From Bradyrhizobium sp. (lineage in GTDB: Bacteria; Pseudomonadota; Alphaproteobacteria; Rhizobiales; Xanthobacteraceae), in assembly GCF_004799445.1 (NCBI RefSeq), contig NZ_SSNA01000169.1, forward strand, positions 26,001 through 90,000: a stretch of 64,000 nt of DNA, in the 5' to 3' direction. Made by a program: the position numbers and the translations under genes. Positions 51,894 to 60,423 of this stretch are shown piece by piece. Position 1 is the stretch's first letter. Every line of letters starts with the position of its first letter. A model generated the notes under the pieces. It was not told the origin of the DNA, ran no database searches, and saw only the letters and a list, made by a program, of their open reading frames with translations.

Positions 51894-51993
51894 CGTCATC
51901 CTGAGGTGCGCGCTCTTGCGCGCCTCGAAGGATGCCAACGAGTCCGGGGCTCATCCTTCGAGACGCGCGCAAGGCGCGCTCCTCAGGATGACG
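51894..51993. repeat. REP-like inverted repeat
   Basis: CGTCATCCTGAGG (51894-51906) and CCTCAGGATGACG (51981-51993) are perfect inverted ends. Inner arms CGCGC and CATCCTTCGAG/CTCGAAGGATG pair as well, making a long hairpin between the converging GMC and SDR genes. It is a BIME-like intergenic repeat. Confidence 0.8.
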
Positions 51994-52012
51994 GTCACAC
52001 GCGGGCGAAGCA

Positions 52013-52774
52013 TCACGTCAGCAAAAACCCGCCATCGACGGTAACGACGCTGCCGGTCATGTAGCGCGAGGCGGTCGAGGCCAGCAGCATGATGGCGCCG
52101 TCGAGATCGGACTCGGCGCCGACCCGGCGTTGCGGAATCCGCTTGGTCAGTTTCTCGCCGCCGGGCGTCGACCAGAAATCGTGGTTGATTTCGGTATCGA
52201 TATAGCCCGGCGCCAGCGCATTGACCCGGATGCGGTTGCCGGCCCATTCCAGCGCCATCGCTTTGGTGGCCTGGATGATGCCGGCCTTGGAGATCGCATA
52301 GGGCGAGAGAAATTTCATCACGCCGGTCCCGAGCACCGAGGCAATATTGACGATATTGCCTTCCTGCTGGCGCGCGATCATTCGCCGCGCCATTTCGGTG
52401 GCCGCGAAATACGCGCCCTTGAGGTTGGCATTGATGACGGAATCCCAATCCTGCTCGGTCTGATCCACCGCGAGCTTTTCAATCGCGATGCCGGCATTGT
52501 TGACCAGTACGCTGATTGGGCCGAGCGCGGCCTCGGCGGCGTCGATCGCTTTGCCGATCGAGGCGATGTCTGTCACGTCCATTGGTACCGCGACGGCGCG
52601 GCCGCCATTGGCGCCTATCTCGTCCTCCAGGCTCTTCAGTTTTGCGGTCTGGCGCGCCGCCAGCGCGACCGAAGCGCCATGCGCGGACAGCACGCGCGCG
52701 AATTGCCGGCCCAGCCCCTGCGAAGCGCCGGTAACAAGAATGATTTCTTTACTGACGTCGAATAAACCGGCCAT
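52013..52774 (-). CDS. SDR family oxidoreductase
   Basis: 253 residues from ATG 52774 with GGAG eight bases upstream. All classical SDR motifs are intact: TGASQGLGR (about residue 17), NNAG, NIASVLG and YxxxK in SPYAISKAG. The C-terminus ends VTVDGGFLLT. Substrate unknown; it is in the 3-oxoacyl-ACP reductase/glucose dehydrogenase-like group. It is single and divergent from the CvpA-like gene. Confidence 0.92.
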   Translation of the reverse strand: MAGLFDVSKEIILVTGASQGLGRQFARVLSAHGASVALAARQTAKLKSLEDEIGANGGRAVAVPMDVTDIASIGKAIDAAEAALGPISVLVNNAGIAIEKLAVDQTEQDWDSVINANLKGAYFAATEMARRMIARQQEGNIVNIASVLGTGVMKFLSPYAISKAGIIQATKAMALEWAGNRIRVNALAPGYIDTEINHDFWSTPGGEKLTKRIPQRRVGAESDLDGAIMLLASTASRYMTGSVVTVDGGFLLT

Positions 52775-52890
52775 AGCCAACTCCGCGAGGTGAGCCGTGC
52801 GGAGATATTGATACAGACGATTTTAGGGATCGCAAACCCGATTCGTTGACCAACCCGCCACACCGCAAAACAGGCAGAGAATTCTCGCCT

Positions 52891-53406
52891 ATGAACAGCT
52901 TCGACGCAGTTGTGTTCCTCGCATTGGTTGTCGCTACCGTCAGCGGCTTCAACGCCGGATTGCTGCGCAGCGCGGTGACGATCCTGGCCTATCTGTTCGC
53001 GATGCCTATCGCGGTCTGGGTGATGTCGCTGGTCTCGGTAGGTACCGACAGCAAGCTTGGTTCGCCATTGACGCAGAGCTCGCCGCTGTTGTTCGGTATT
53101 TTTCTGGTCACAGGCATCGTGCTCGGAAAAATCATGCGAATGGCGCTCGACGACACCGTCGGACCGCAGACCGGCGTCGGAGATCGCCTCGCCGGCGCAG
53201 CACTTGGCGCCGTGCGCGTCGGTCTTGTCGCCGTCGGTTTTGTCCTGATTTTCGAGCAGTTCGTGCCGCTGGATCGCGAGCCAGCCTACCTGAAAGGTTC
53301 GCGGCTGCGGCCGCTGCTGTCGGTGGCCGGGCAGCGGGGCTTCAAGTCCCTGCCCCCTGATATCGTGGCCTATATCGATCGCCTGAAAAGAGACCGGCGG
53401 ATTTGA
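52891..53406 (+). CDS. CvpA family membrane protein
   Basis: 171 residues from ATG 52891. Starts MNSFDAVVFLALVVATVSGFNAGLLRS, the CvpA pattern, with four membrane helices (about residues 5-25, 30-50, 65-90, 105-130) and a polar tail. GDRLAGAALGAVRVGL is the CvpA loop. E. coli CvpA is needed for colicin V production and envelope homeostasis; here the gene stands alone, not next to purF, so a copy of general envelope role is likely. Confidence 0.82.
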   Translation: MNSFDAVVFLALVVATVSGFNAGLLRSAVTILAYLFAMPIAVWVMSLVSVGTDSKLGSPLTQSSPLLFGIFLVTGIVLGKIMRMALDDTVGPQTGVGDRLAGAALGAVRVGLVAVGFVLIFEQFVPLDREPAYLKGSRLRPLLSVAGQRGFKSLPPDIVAYIDRLKRDRRI

Positions 53407-53526
53407 GGCTGGGACTACCTCTGATATGCATTTCGGCAGGAACCGGTCACTTATCAGAGACGGCGGGCTTGGCTACAGTGGCCGGACCGGATAACAAAAA
53501 TCATCTGAACCGACGGGAGTGAGACA

Positions 53527-54312
53527 GTGGATCTTGGGATCAAAGGCCGCCGCGCCATCGTTTGCGCATCCAGCAAGGGCCTGGGACGGGCCTGCGCCAT
53601 GGCGCTCGCCGCCGAAGGCGTGGATGTCACCTTGACCGCGCGCGGCGCCGAAGCGCTCGCCAAAACCGCCGCCGAAATTCGCAAACTTTATCCCGGCGTG
53701 ACCGTGACCGAAGTATCCGGCGATATCACCACGCCGGCCGGCCGCGAAGCCGCGCTGAAGGCCTGTCCGGACCCGGATATCCTGGTCAACAACGCCGGCG
53801 GGCCGCCGCCCGGCGATTTCCGCAACTGGACCCGCGACGACTGGATCAAGGCGCTCGACGCCAACATGCTGACCCCGATCGAACTGATCAAGGCCACGGT
53901 CGACGGCATGATGGCGCGCAAGTTCGGCCGCATCGTCAACATCACCTCCGCCGCGGTGAAGGCGCCGATCGAGGTGCTGGGCTTGTCCAACGGCGCCCGC
54001 GCCGGCCTCACCGGCTTTGTCGCCGGCGTCGCGCGCAAGACCGTGATCAACAACGTCACCATCAACGCCCTGCTGCCGGGCCCGTTCAATACCGATCGGC
54101 TGCGCGGCGCGGTGGCAAAGGCGGAAGCGGAGAAACGCGGCGTTAGCATCGACGCCATGCTGGCGGAGCGCGCCAAGCTCAATCCCGCCGGCCGCTTCGG
54201 CGAGCCCGAGGAATTCGGGCTGGCCTGCGCGTTTCTGTGCGGCGCCAAAGCCGGCTTCATCACCGGACAGAACATCCTGCTCGACGGCGGCGCGTTCCCC
54301 GGCACGCTGTAG
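53527..54312 (+). CDS. Divergent SDR without the YxxxK motif
   Basis: 261 residues from GTG 53527, with GGGAGTGAG nine bases upstream. The cofactor loop is CASSKGLG (about residue 14) and NNAGGPPPG follows, but the catalytic segment reads LSNGARAGL where YSASKAGL is expected, so Tyr and Lys are replaced. The catalytic Ser area is NITSAA. This is a recognised diverged branch of 3-oxoacyl-ACP-reductase-like proteins, of unknown chemistry. It heads a run of plus-strand catabolic-looking genes. Confidence 0.88.
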   Translation: MDLGIKGRRAIVCASSKGLGRACAMALAAEGVDVTLTARGAEALAKTAAEIRKLYPGVTVTEVSGDITTPAGREAALKACPDPDILVNNAGGPPPGDFRNWTRDDWIKALDANMLTPIELIKATVDGMMARKFGRIVNITSAAVKAPIEVLGLSNGARAGLTGFVAGVARKTVINNVTINALLPGPFNTDRLRGAVAKAEAEKRGVSIDAMLAERAKLNPAGRFGEPEEFGLACAFLCGAKAGFITGQNILLDGGAFPGTL

Positions 54313-54380
54313 ATCAAGCCGGACGGCGCCGGCGCTGACGTTCAGCCGGCGCCGGTTTGGCCGCGAGGGGAAAACGCCGC

Positions 54381-55223
54381 ATGCGCTGGACCGTAGGCCG
54401 GGTTCAAATCACGAAAATCGTCGAACTGGAGACGGTCGGCAGCACCCGATTCATCCTGCCGTTGGCCAGCAATGAAGAAATCCGGAAATTGCCGTGGCTG
54501 ATCCCCGATTTCGCGACGGAGGAAGGCCGCCTGAAGATGTCGATCCACGCGCTGGTGGTCGAAACCCCGACGCGTCGCATCGTGGTCGACACCGGGCTTG
54601 GCAATGACAAAGAGGGCCGCAATGTGCCGACCTGGAATAACCGGAAAACGCCCTTCCTCGAAACCATGACTGCGGCCGGCTTTCCGCCCGACAGCATTGA
54701 CACCGTGCTCTGCACGCATCTGCACGTTGACCATGTCGGCTGGAACACGCGGATCGAAGGTGGTCAATGGGTGCCCACCTTCGAGAATGCGCGTTATGTG
54801 TTCGGCAGCACCGAAGACGAGTACTGGCGCGATCACAGCGTAGAGCCCGATAAAGCGGCGGTATTTCACGACTCCGTGAAGCCGATCATGGATGCCGGCA
54901 AGGCCGAACTGGTCGCCAGCGACATCAGGCTTTGCGAGGAGATCACCCTGATTCCGACCCCGGCACACAGTCCGGGGCATCTGAGCGTGCACATCAAATC
55001 CGCGGGCGAAGAGGGCCTGCTCACCGGCGATGACGCCCACCATCCCTGCCAGATGGCGCATCTCGACTGGTCCTCGACCGCCGATTCCGATCCCGTGCAG
55101 TCGACCGCGACCCGGCGCGATTTGTTCGCGCGCTTTGCCGATCGACCGGTCCTGGTGATCGGCGGGCATTTCAATGCCGGCCATATCCACCGCGACGGCG
55201 ATGCCTTCAAATTCGTCGTTTAG
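54381..55223 (+). CDS. MBL-fold metallo-hydrolase (first copy)
   Basis: 280 residues from ATG 54381. Metal motif CTHLHVDHVGWN (about residue 110) with further ligands in PAHSPGHLSVH and GGHFNAGHIH. Starts MRWTVGRVQITKIVELE. This subgroup cleaves esters or lactones, or is glyoxalase II-like. It is paralogous to the copy at 56956, with the same HLHVDHVGWNTR and VPTFxNARYVFG blocks. The next gene is a fumarylacetoacetate hydrolase relative, so both may act in one aromatic or lactone degradation route (inference). Confidence 0.9.
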   Translation: MRWTVGRVQITKIVELETVGSTRFILPLASNEEIRKLPWLIPDFATEEGRLKMSIHALVVETPTRRIVVDTGLGNDKEGRNVPTWNNRKTPFLETMTAAGFPPDSIDTVLCTHLHVDHVGWNTRIEGGQWVPTFENARYVFGSTEDEYWRDHSVEPDKAAVFHDSVKPIMDAGKAELVASDIRLCEEITLIPTPAHSPGHLSVHIKSAGEEGLLTGDDAHHPCQMAHLDWSSTADSDPVQSTATRRDLFARFADRPVLVIGGHFNAGHIHRDGDAFKFVV

Positions 55224-55237
55224 GAGTAGTCCCGAGC

Positions 55238-55257
55238 CAGCCCCTTATGAGGGGCTG
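55238..55257 (+). terminator. Hairpin after the first MBL gene
   Basis: CAGCCCC and GGGGCTG form a 7-bp stem with a six-base loop, 15 bases after the stop codon. No T-run follows, so it is a weak terminator or RNA-stability element. Confidence 0.4.
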
Positions 55258-55347
55258 CAATGCCTCGGCCAGTCAGCAGTTGAATTTCACCGCGCCCTGT
55301 TCCATGAAGCATCCAAGCAACGGAACCGCCCCAGGGAGTGATGGCAA

Positions 55348-56190
55348 ATGAAGCTTGTTCGTTATGGTGAAATCGGCAAGGAGAAGCCCGGCCAGGTCGA
55401 TAAATCGGGTCAACTGCGCGATCTGTCGGCGCACCTCCAGGACTTCGCCGGAGACGCCTTTTCGCCGGCCTCGCTGGCCAAGATCGCCGGCCTCGACCCC
55501 GCCAAGCTTCCCGCCGTCGGCGGCAACCCCCGGATCGGCGCGCCGGTCGGCGGCCAGCCCAAATTCATCGCCATCGGCCTGAATTATTCCGACCATGCCG
55601 CGGAAGTCGGAATGCAGCTTCCGACCGAACCCATCGTCTTCATGAAGGCCAACAACAGCCTGTGCGGGCCCAACGACGCGGTCGAGAAGCCGCGCGGCTC
55701 GACCAAGCTCGATTGGGAATGCGAACTCGCGATCATCATCGGCACCCGCGCCAAATACGTCTCCGAGGCCGACGCCCTCAATTACGTGGCCGGCTACAGC
55801 GTCTGCAACGACGTGTCGGAACGTTTCTTCCAGATCGAACGGCTCGGTCAGTGGACCAAGGGCAAGTCGCATGACACGTTCGGCCCGCTCGGCCCCTGGC
55901 TGGTCACCAAGGACGAAATCGCGGACGTGCAGAAGCTGCCGATGTGGACCGACGTCAATGGCAAGCGCTGCCAGACCGGCTCGACCGCAACCATGATCTT
56001 CGGCGTCAAGAAGATCGTTTCCTATCTCTCGGAAATCCTGACCTTGATGCCCGGCGACATCATCGCGACGGGTACGCCGCCCGGGGTCGGCATGGGCATG
56101 AAGCCGCAGAAATTCCTCAACGTCGGCGACGTGGTCACGCTCGGCATCGAGGGGCTCGGCGAACAGCGCCAGCAAATCATCGCGGCGTGA
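55348..56190 (+). CDS. Fumarylacetoacetate hydrolase family protein
   Basis: 280 residues. FAH fold with the metal ligands in LDWECELAIIIG (two Glu) and the conserved block GYSVCNDVSERFFQ, then KSHDTFGPLGPWLV and the C-terminal GDIIATGTPPGVGMGM. Members hydrolyse acylpyruvates, decarboxylate oxalo-compounds or hydrate 2-keto-4-pentenoate in aromatic degradation. It stands between two MBL hydrolases, with a GST following. Substrate cannot be decided from sequence. Confidence 0.93.
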   Translation: MKLVRYGEIGKEKPGQVDKSGQLRDLSAHLQDFAGDAFSPASLAKIAGLDPAKLPAVGGNPRIGAPVGGQPKFIAIGLNYSDHAAEVGMQLPTEPIVFMKANNSLCGPNDAVEKPRGSTKLDWECELAIIIGTRAKYVSEADALNYVAGYSVCNDVSERFFQIERLGQWTKGKSHDTFGPLGPWLVTKDEIADVQKLPMWTDVNGKRCQTGSTATMIFGVKKIVSYLSEILTLMPGDIIATGTPPGVGMGMKPQKFLNVGDVVTLGIEGLGEQRQQIIAA

Positions 56191-56210
56191 TCCTCGCGGG
56201 CACATAGAGG

Positions 56211-56292
56211 CGTCATTGCGAGCGAAGCGAAGCAATCCAAGGGGTACCGAGGAAAACTGGATTGCTTCGTCGCTTCGCTCCTCGCAATGACG
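56211..56292. repeat. REP-like inverted repeat
   Basis: CGTCATTGCGAG (56211-56222) and CTCGCAATGACG (56281-56292) are perfect inverted ends. GCGAAGC-type inner arms and AATCCA/TGGATT also pair. A common rhizobial intergenic palindrome; the GST gene starts 35 bases after it. Confidence 0.8.
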
Positions 56293-56326
56293 AAGTTCAG
56301 TTTTAGTACCGCTTAGGGAAACTCGC

Positions 56327-56941
56327 ATGAAACTCACATTCTCTCCGGCCTCGCCGTTCGCCCGCAAGGTCCGCATTGCCGCGATAGAACTCGGCCTGAT
56401 CGACAAAATCGAATTCGTGCCGACGGCGGTGGCGCCGGGCCAGCCCAACGACGACTATTCGCGCATCACGCCGGTGAAAAAACTGCCGGTGCTGATCCTG
56501 GACAATGGCGACGTCATCCTCGATTCCTACGTGATCGTCGAATATCTCGACGAACTCGCCGGTGGCGGAAAGCTTATTCCGGCCTCCGGCGCGACGCGAT
56601 GGAAGGTCAAGAGCGACCATTCGCTGCTGCAGGGCATGCTCGATTCCATGCTGTTGTGCCGCTACGAGAAAATGGTACGGCCGGAACCGCTGCGCTGGCA
56701 GGCATGGGCCGACGATCACTGGAATCGCGCCTGGAACGGAATGGCGCGCTTTGAGAACCAGCCCGACATGCTGTCGCGCCCGCTCGATATCGCGCAGATC
56801 GCGCTGGCTTGCGTCCTCGGCTATGCCGATTTCCGTTTTGCCGACTGCGGCTGGCGCAAAGCCTATCCGAAGCTCGACGCGTTCCACGAACGCATGCTGA
56901 GCCGGCCTTCGGTCAAGATCTCGGTGCCGCCGCCGGCCTGA
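56327..56941 (+). CDS. Glutathione S-transferase family protein
   Basis: 204 residues. N-terminal thioredoxin-like domain MKLTFSPASPFARKVRIAAIE (catalytic Ser/Tyr region SPASPF), with VKKLPVLIL for the cis-Pro and DSYVIVEYLDEL for glutathione binding; the all-helical domain follows. The SPFARKVR type is related to isomerase-like GSTs. Placed beside a fumarylacetoacetate hydrolase it may isomerise a maleyl-type intermediate, but this is inference. The next gene starts 14 bases after its stop. Confidence 0.9.
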   Translation: MKLTFSPASPFARKVRIAAIELGLIDKIEFVPTAVAPGQPNDDYSRITPVKKLPVLILDNGDVILDSYVIVEYLDELAGGGKLIPASGATRWKVKSDHSLLQGMLDSMLLCRYEKMVRPEPLRWQAWADDHWNRAWNGMARFENQPDMLSRPLDIAQIALACVLGYADFRFADCGWRKAYPKLDAFHERMLSRPSVKISVPPPA

Positions 56942-56955
56942 GCCAGGAAGCTGTC

Positions 56956-57831
56956 ATGAGTCTCAAATTCGCCATCGGCGATCTCACCATCCATCGCATC
57001 ATCGAGCAGGAAACCACCTTCCTGCCGGCGCTGGATTTGTTGCCAGCGCTGACGCCGGACCTGCTCGCGACGAACAGGCCGTGGATGCGAGAGGCGGGCG
57101 CGCTCGACGGCGATGACGTTCTGATCCTTTGCTTCCAGTCCTATATCGTCAGGACACCGCATCACACCATCCTGGTCGACAGCTGCATCGGCAACGACAA
57201 GCCGCGGCCGCTGCGCCCGAAATGGAACATGAAGACCGACAACACCTATATGCGCGGGCTGGCAGTTGCGGGTTTTTCGGTCGGGGATATCGACTTCGTG
57301 ATGTGCACGCACCTGCACGTCGATCACGTCGGCTGGAACACGCGGCTGGAGGACGGCCGCTGGGTGCCGACCTTTCCCAACGCGCGCTACGTGTTCGGCA
57401 AGGCCGAATTTGATTACTGGACCGAGCAGAACGCCAAGACCCCGGTGCCGCCCTTCGGCGACAGCGTATTGCCCGTGGTCGAAGCCCAGCGGGCCGAGAT
57501 CGTGGGCAACGATTACGAGATCGGCGATCATGTGCGCATTCTGCCGACGCCGGGCCATACGCCGGGGCATGTCGGGTTCGCTTTCGGCCGCGGCGGGGAC
57601 GACGCGGTCTTCAGCGGCGATTTGATGCACTCGCCGCTGCAGGCGCGCTATCCCCACCTGTCGGCCAAATTCGATGTCGATCAGGCGCAGGCCGCCGCGA
57701 CGCGGCGCCATTTCCTGGAACGCTATTGCGACACCGATACGCTGTGCTGCACCGCGCATTTCCCCTCGCCCTCGACCGGGAAAATCCGGCGCCTGGGCGA
57801 CGGATTTAGCTGCGAAGCAGTGGCAAGCTAG
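56956..57831 (+). CDS. MBL-fold metallo-hydrolase (second copy)
   Basis: 291 residues from ATG 56956 with AGGA eight bases upstream. Metal motif CTHLHVDHVGWNT (about residue 117), PTPGHTPGHVGFAF, SGDLMHSPLQ and CTAHFPSPS. It shares order and motifs with the copy at 54381 but not its exact sequence, so an old duplication. It follows the GST by 14 bases, likely one transcript. Its TAG stop lies in the CTAGAGC start of the repeat that follows. Confidence 0.9.
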   Translation: MSLKFAIGDLTIHRIIEQETTFLPALDLLPALTPDLLATNRPWMREAGALDGDDVLILCFQSYIVRTPHHTILVDSCIGNDKPRPLRPKWNMKTDNTYMRGLAVAGFSVGDIDFVMCTHLHVDHVGWNTRLEDGRWVPTFPNARYVFGKAEFDYWTEQNAKTPVPPFGDSVLPVVEAQRAEIVGNDYEIGDHVRILPTPGHTPGHVGFAFGRGGDDAVFSGDLMHSPLQARYPHLSAKFDVDQAQAAATRRHFLERYCDTDTLCCTAHFPSPSTGKIRRLGDGFSCEAVAS

Positions 57832-58055
57832 AGCGGGATGAGTTTAGGTTGAGGTGCAGCGGCGATCAGTCGCTGCTCCCTCTCCCCGCTTGCGGGGTCG
57901 AGACGAGCGAAGCTCGCTCTTAGAGGGTTGGGGTGAGGGGGACTCTCGTCGAAACCAGACTCGCGGATAGTCCCCCTCACCCGATCACTTCGTGATCGAC
58001 CTCTCCCCGCATGCGGGGCGAGGTGACCGAACTCGCGCATGCGCCGATTCAACTA
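57829..58055. repeat. Composite intergenic repeat
   Basis: After CTAGAGCGGGATGAG, typical of RIME-like ends, comes a palindromic element with CTCTCCCCGC/GCGGGG units and two AGTCCCCCTCACCC-type arms (about 57885-58022), and then ATTCAACTAAAAGCC. It looks like one repeat inside another and separates the metallo-hydrolase from ogt. Confidence 0.6.
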
Positions 58056-58087
58056 AAAGCCATCAGGCACTAGGCAACTGACACAGC

Positions 58088-58630
58088 TCAGTCAAACAAA
58101 CTCGGGGTGTGATTGACCACCGCGCCTTCGATGGCGAGCATCTTCAGCTTGGTGACGACGCCGCCATTGGCGGAAAATCCGCCGGGCTTGCCGCCGGCGG
58201 CGAGCACGCGGTGGCATGGCACCACGATCGGACAAGGATTGCGCCCGAGCGCCTGACCGACATCGCGCGACAGTTCGACGCCGCCGAGCCGCTTGGCGAT
58301 GTCGCCATAGGTCAGCGTCTTGCCCGGCGGGATATTGCGCGCGATGTCATAGACGCCGCGGTGGAATTCCGGCACGCCGTCGAGATCGAGCACGACGTCT
58401 TTGAGATCGTTCGGCTTGCCCGCGAGCAACTCGACGATCCCCTCGATCGCGCGTTCCACCTCAGCCGGCGGCTCCGCCTCCGCGAGGTCGCCATAGCGCT
58501 GGACGATGCGGGAACGGGTCTTGCCCTCGTTGCCCATCGGCAGCTGCACCCCGTTGATGCCGCGCGGGCCCCAGACGATGCCGCAAGCGCCGATCGCGGT
58601 TTCGAAGATTGCAAAACAATAGCCGGTCAT
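58088..58630 (-). CDS. ogt: Methylated-DNA--protein-cysteine methyltransferase
   Basis: 180 residues. The acceptor cysteine is in VVPCHRVL (about residue 145), within LGRNPCPIVVPCHRV, followed by the GGKPGGFSANGGV loop and the helix LKMLAIEG. The N-terminal domain is short, as in Ogt-type proteins (no Ada-type metal domain). It repairs O6-alkylguanine in a suicide reaction. It is alone on its strand; no AlkB or Ada is near. Confidence 0.93.
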   Translation of the reverse strand: MTGYCFAIFETAIGACGIVWGPRGINGVQLPMGNEGKTRSRIVQRYGDLAEAEPPAEVERAIEGIVELLAGKPNDLKDVVLDLDGVPEFHRGVYDIARNIPPGKTLTYGDIAKRLGGVELSRDVGQALGRNPCPIVVPCHRVLAAGGKPGGFSANGGVVTKLKMLAIEGAVVNHTPSLFD

Positions 58631-58808
58631 GGCTGGCTCCTAATCCGATCGCCCCGTCCTGTGAGCGTGATGCTGGTTCGAAATCTAGGCTTGGAAATTG
58701 TTGCGATCCACCCGGATTCCGGGGGAACTCGTCCGCCCGATGAAAAAAGCCGGCATATCATTTGGGTGATTTGTCATCGCCCTTGAGAAAGGCTTCTTGC
58801 CAAGTGGC

Positions 58809-59204
58809 CTAAATAACTGCCACGGCATCGACCTCGACGTCGAACGGCCCGGGCCATGACGGAACGTGCAGAAAGATGCGGGCGGGCGATTCGGTCGGGA
58901 AATATCGTGCGTAAACTGCATTGAATTTGTCGAAATGCGATGGATCTGGCGTGCAATAGACGTTGCATTTGACGACTTGCGCAAGCGACGAGCCGGCCGC
59001 CTCCAGGCACAGCTTCATTTGATCGAGCACGAGTTCAGCCTGGCGCTCGAACGGGGCCGGCTTGACGTCGCCAGTCTCGGGGTCGAAAGGCGGCAGCCCG
59101 GACAGATAGACGAAGCCGTTGGCGACGATTACGGGGTAGATCGGACCCTTGCGGCGCCGTTCGAGATAGTTCGATATTGGTTCCACGCGCAGTCGTTTGA
59201 TCAT
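58809..59204 (-). CDS. RidA family protein
   Basis: 131 residues from ATG 59204, with GAGGGTGAC upstream; an ATG at 59219 would put this site inside the gene. FVYLSGLPPFDPETG and LEAAGSSLAQVVKCNVYCTPD are family signatures. The catalytic arginine is kept in ESPARIFLHVPSWPG, unlike the copy at 14335, so imine-hydrolase activity is plausible. It stands between ogt and the divergent dioxygenase gene, without a PLP enzyme next to it. Confidence 0.9.
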   Translation of the reverse strand: MIKRLRVEPISNYLERRRKGPIYPVIVANGFVYLSGLPPFDPETGDVKPAPFERQAELVLDQMKLCLEAAGSSLAQVVKCNVYCTPDPSHFDKFNAVYARYFPTESPARIFLHVPSWPGPFDVEVDAVAVI

Positions 59205-59451
59205 GTCACCCTCGTGCATTGGAGCGGGCTGCCATTCTACCGCGCCATTTTCAAAGATGGTTCGACCGCGGACGAACTATCTCTTCTGGCCGCGGTGCGT
59301 GGGGCGCGATGAAATCGTTTGGATATGGTTCGTATCGCGCTGCACCGTCATGGCGGTACCCGCGGCGCGGGTTGGTAAACCCCTCTTCCCGGTGTTATCC
59401 TGCCGGCAACAAAATAGGGGCTTGACCCGAACAGCATCAGGAGGAACCGCC

Positions 59452-60252
59452 ATGAAGCTGACCCAGCAGCAGATCGACGACTTCAACCGGGACGGCTGGT
59501 TGTTTCTGCCGGAACTGTTCAGCCCTGAAGAGGTCGATCTGCTGGCGCGCGAGGCGGAAGGCATCTACGACACCAAGCGGCCGGAGGTATGGCGCGAGAA
59601 GAGCGGCGCCCCGCGCACCGCTTTTGCCGCCCATCTTTATAACGAGGCGTTCCGCCTGCTTGGCGCCCATCCGCGCATGATCGACCCGGTGGAGCAGATC
59701 TTCGGCGAGAAGGTCTACATGCACCAATACAAGATCAACGCCAAATCGGCCTTCACCGGCGACGTCTGGCAGTGGCATCAGGACTACGGCACCTGGAAGC
59801 GCGACGACGGCATGCGAGAGCCGCGCGCGATGAACATCGCGATTTTTCTCGACGAGGTGATGCCGATCAACGGGCCCTTGATGCTGGTGCCGCGAAGCCA
59901 GCACGCCGGCGACCTCAAGGCCTCGCACGATCTTGCGACCACCTCCTATCCGCTGTGGACGCTGGACGAGGAAACCGTGACGCGGCTGGTCAGGGAAGGC
60001 GGCATCGTCGCGCCGACCGGCAAGGCCGGCGGCCTTCTGATGTTCCACGGCAACTTGGTGCACGGCTCGGCCGGCAACATCACGCCCTATCCGCGCAAGA
60101 TCGTCTATCTGACGCTGAACGCGGTCTCCAATTACATCCGCACTCCGACGCGGCCGGAATACATCGCCCACCGCGATTTTACGGCGATCGAGACGGTCGA
60201 TGACGACGCGCTGCTTCGGCTGGCGCGCGCCCAGCGCCAGGCCGCGGAGTAA
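59452..60252 (+). CDS. Phytanoyl-CoA dioxygenase family protein (EctD-like)
   Basis: 266 residues from ATG 59452, with AGGAGGA nine bases upstream. Fe(II)/2-oxoglutarate motif HxD in WQWHQDYGTW (about residue 107), distal His in GNLVHGSAGN. Blocks such as MNIAIFLDEVMPINGPLML and the N-terminal DDFNRDGWLFLPELF are close to ectoine hydroxylase EctD, yet no ectABC genes are adjacent. It may hydroxylate another small compound. The following gene, a SAF-domain dehydrogenase, may be in the same pathway. Confidence 0.9.
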   Translation: MKLTQQQIDDFNRDGWLFLPELFSPEEVDLLAREAEGIYDTKRPEVWREKSGAPRTAFAAHLYNEAFRLLGAHPRMIDPVEQIFGEKVYMHQYKINAKSAFTGDVWQWHQDYGTWKRDDGMREPRAMNIAIFLDEVMPINGPLMLVPRSQHAGDLKASHDLATTSYPLWTLDEETVTRLVREGGIVAPTGKAGGLLMFHGNLVHGSAGNITPYPRKIVYLTLNAVSNYIRTPTRPEYIAHRDFTAIETVDDDALLRLARAQRQAAE

Positions 60253-60263
60253 GGTGGCTCTCG

Positions 60264-60415
60264 TGCCCCGGACGCAGCGCAGCGCGCCGCTCTCGCGGCG
60301 TGGTGCGCTGCTGATCCGGGGCCTACACGGTACCCACCATTCCCATGGGTCCCGGCTCTGCGGAGCAGCGCGTGAGCGCTGCACCGCGTCCGCGACCCGT
60401 CGGCTTCCCGGACAT
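60264..60415. repeat. REP-like palindromic element
   Basis: GCCCCGGA (60265-60272) and TCCGGGGC (60315-60322) are inverted arms around CGCAGCGCAGCGCG; further GAGCAGCGC/GCGCTGC pairs to about 60415. It is of the CCGGACGCAGCGC type common in Bradyrhizobium and fills the gap between the dioxygenase and the next gene. Confidence 0.7.
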
Positions 60416-60423
60416 CCCCTTCC

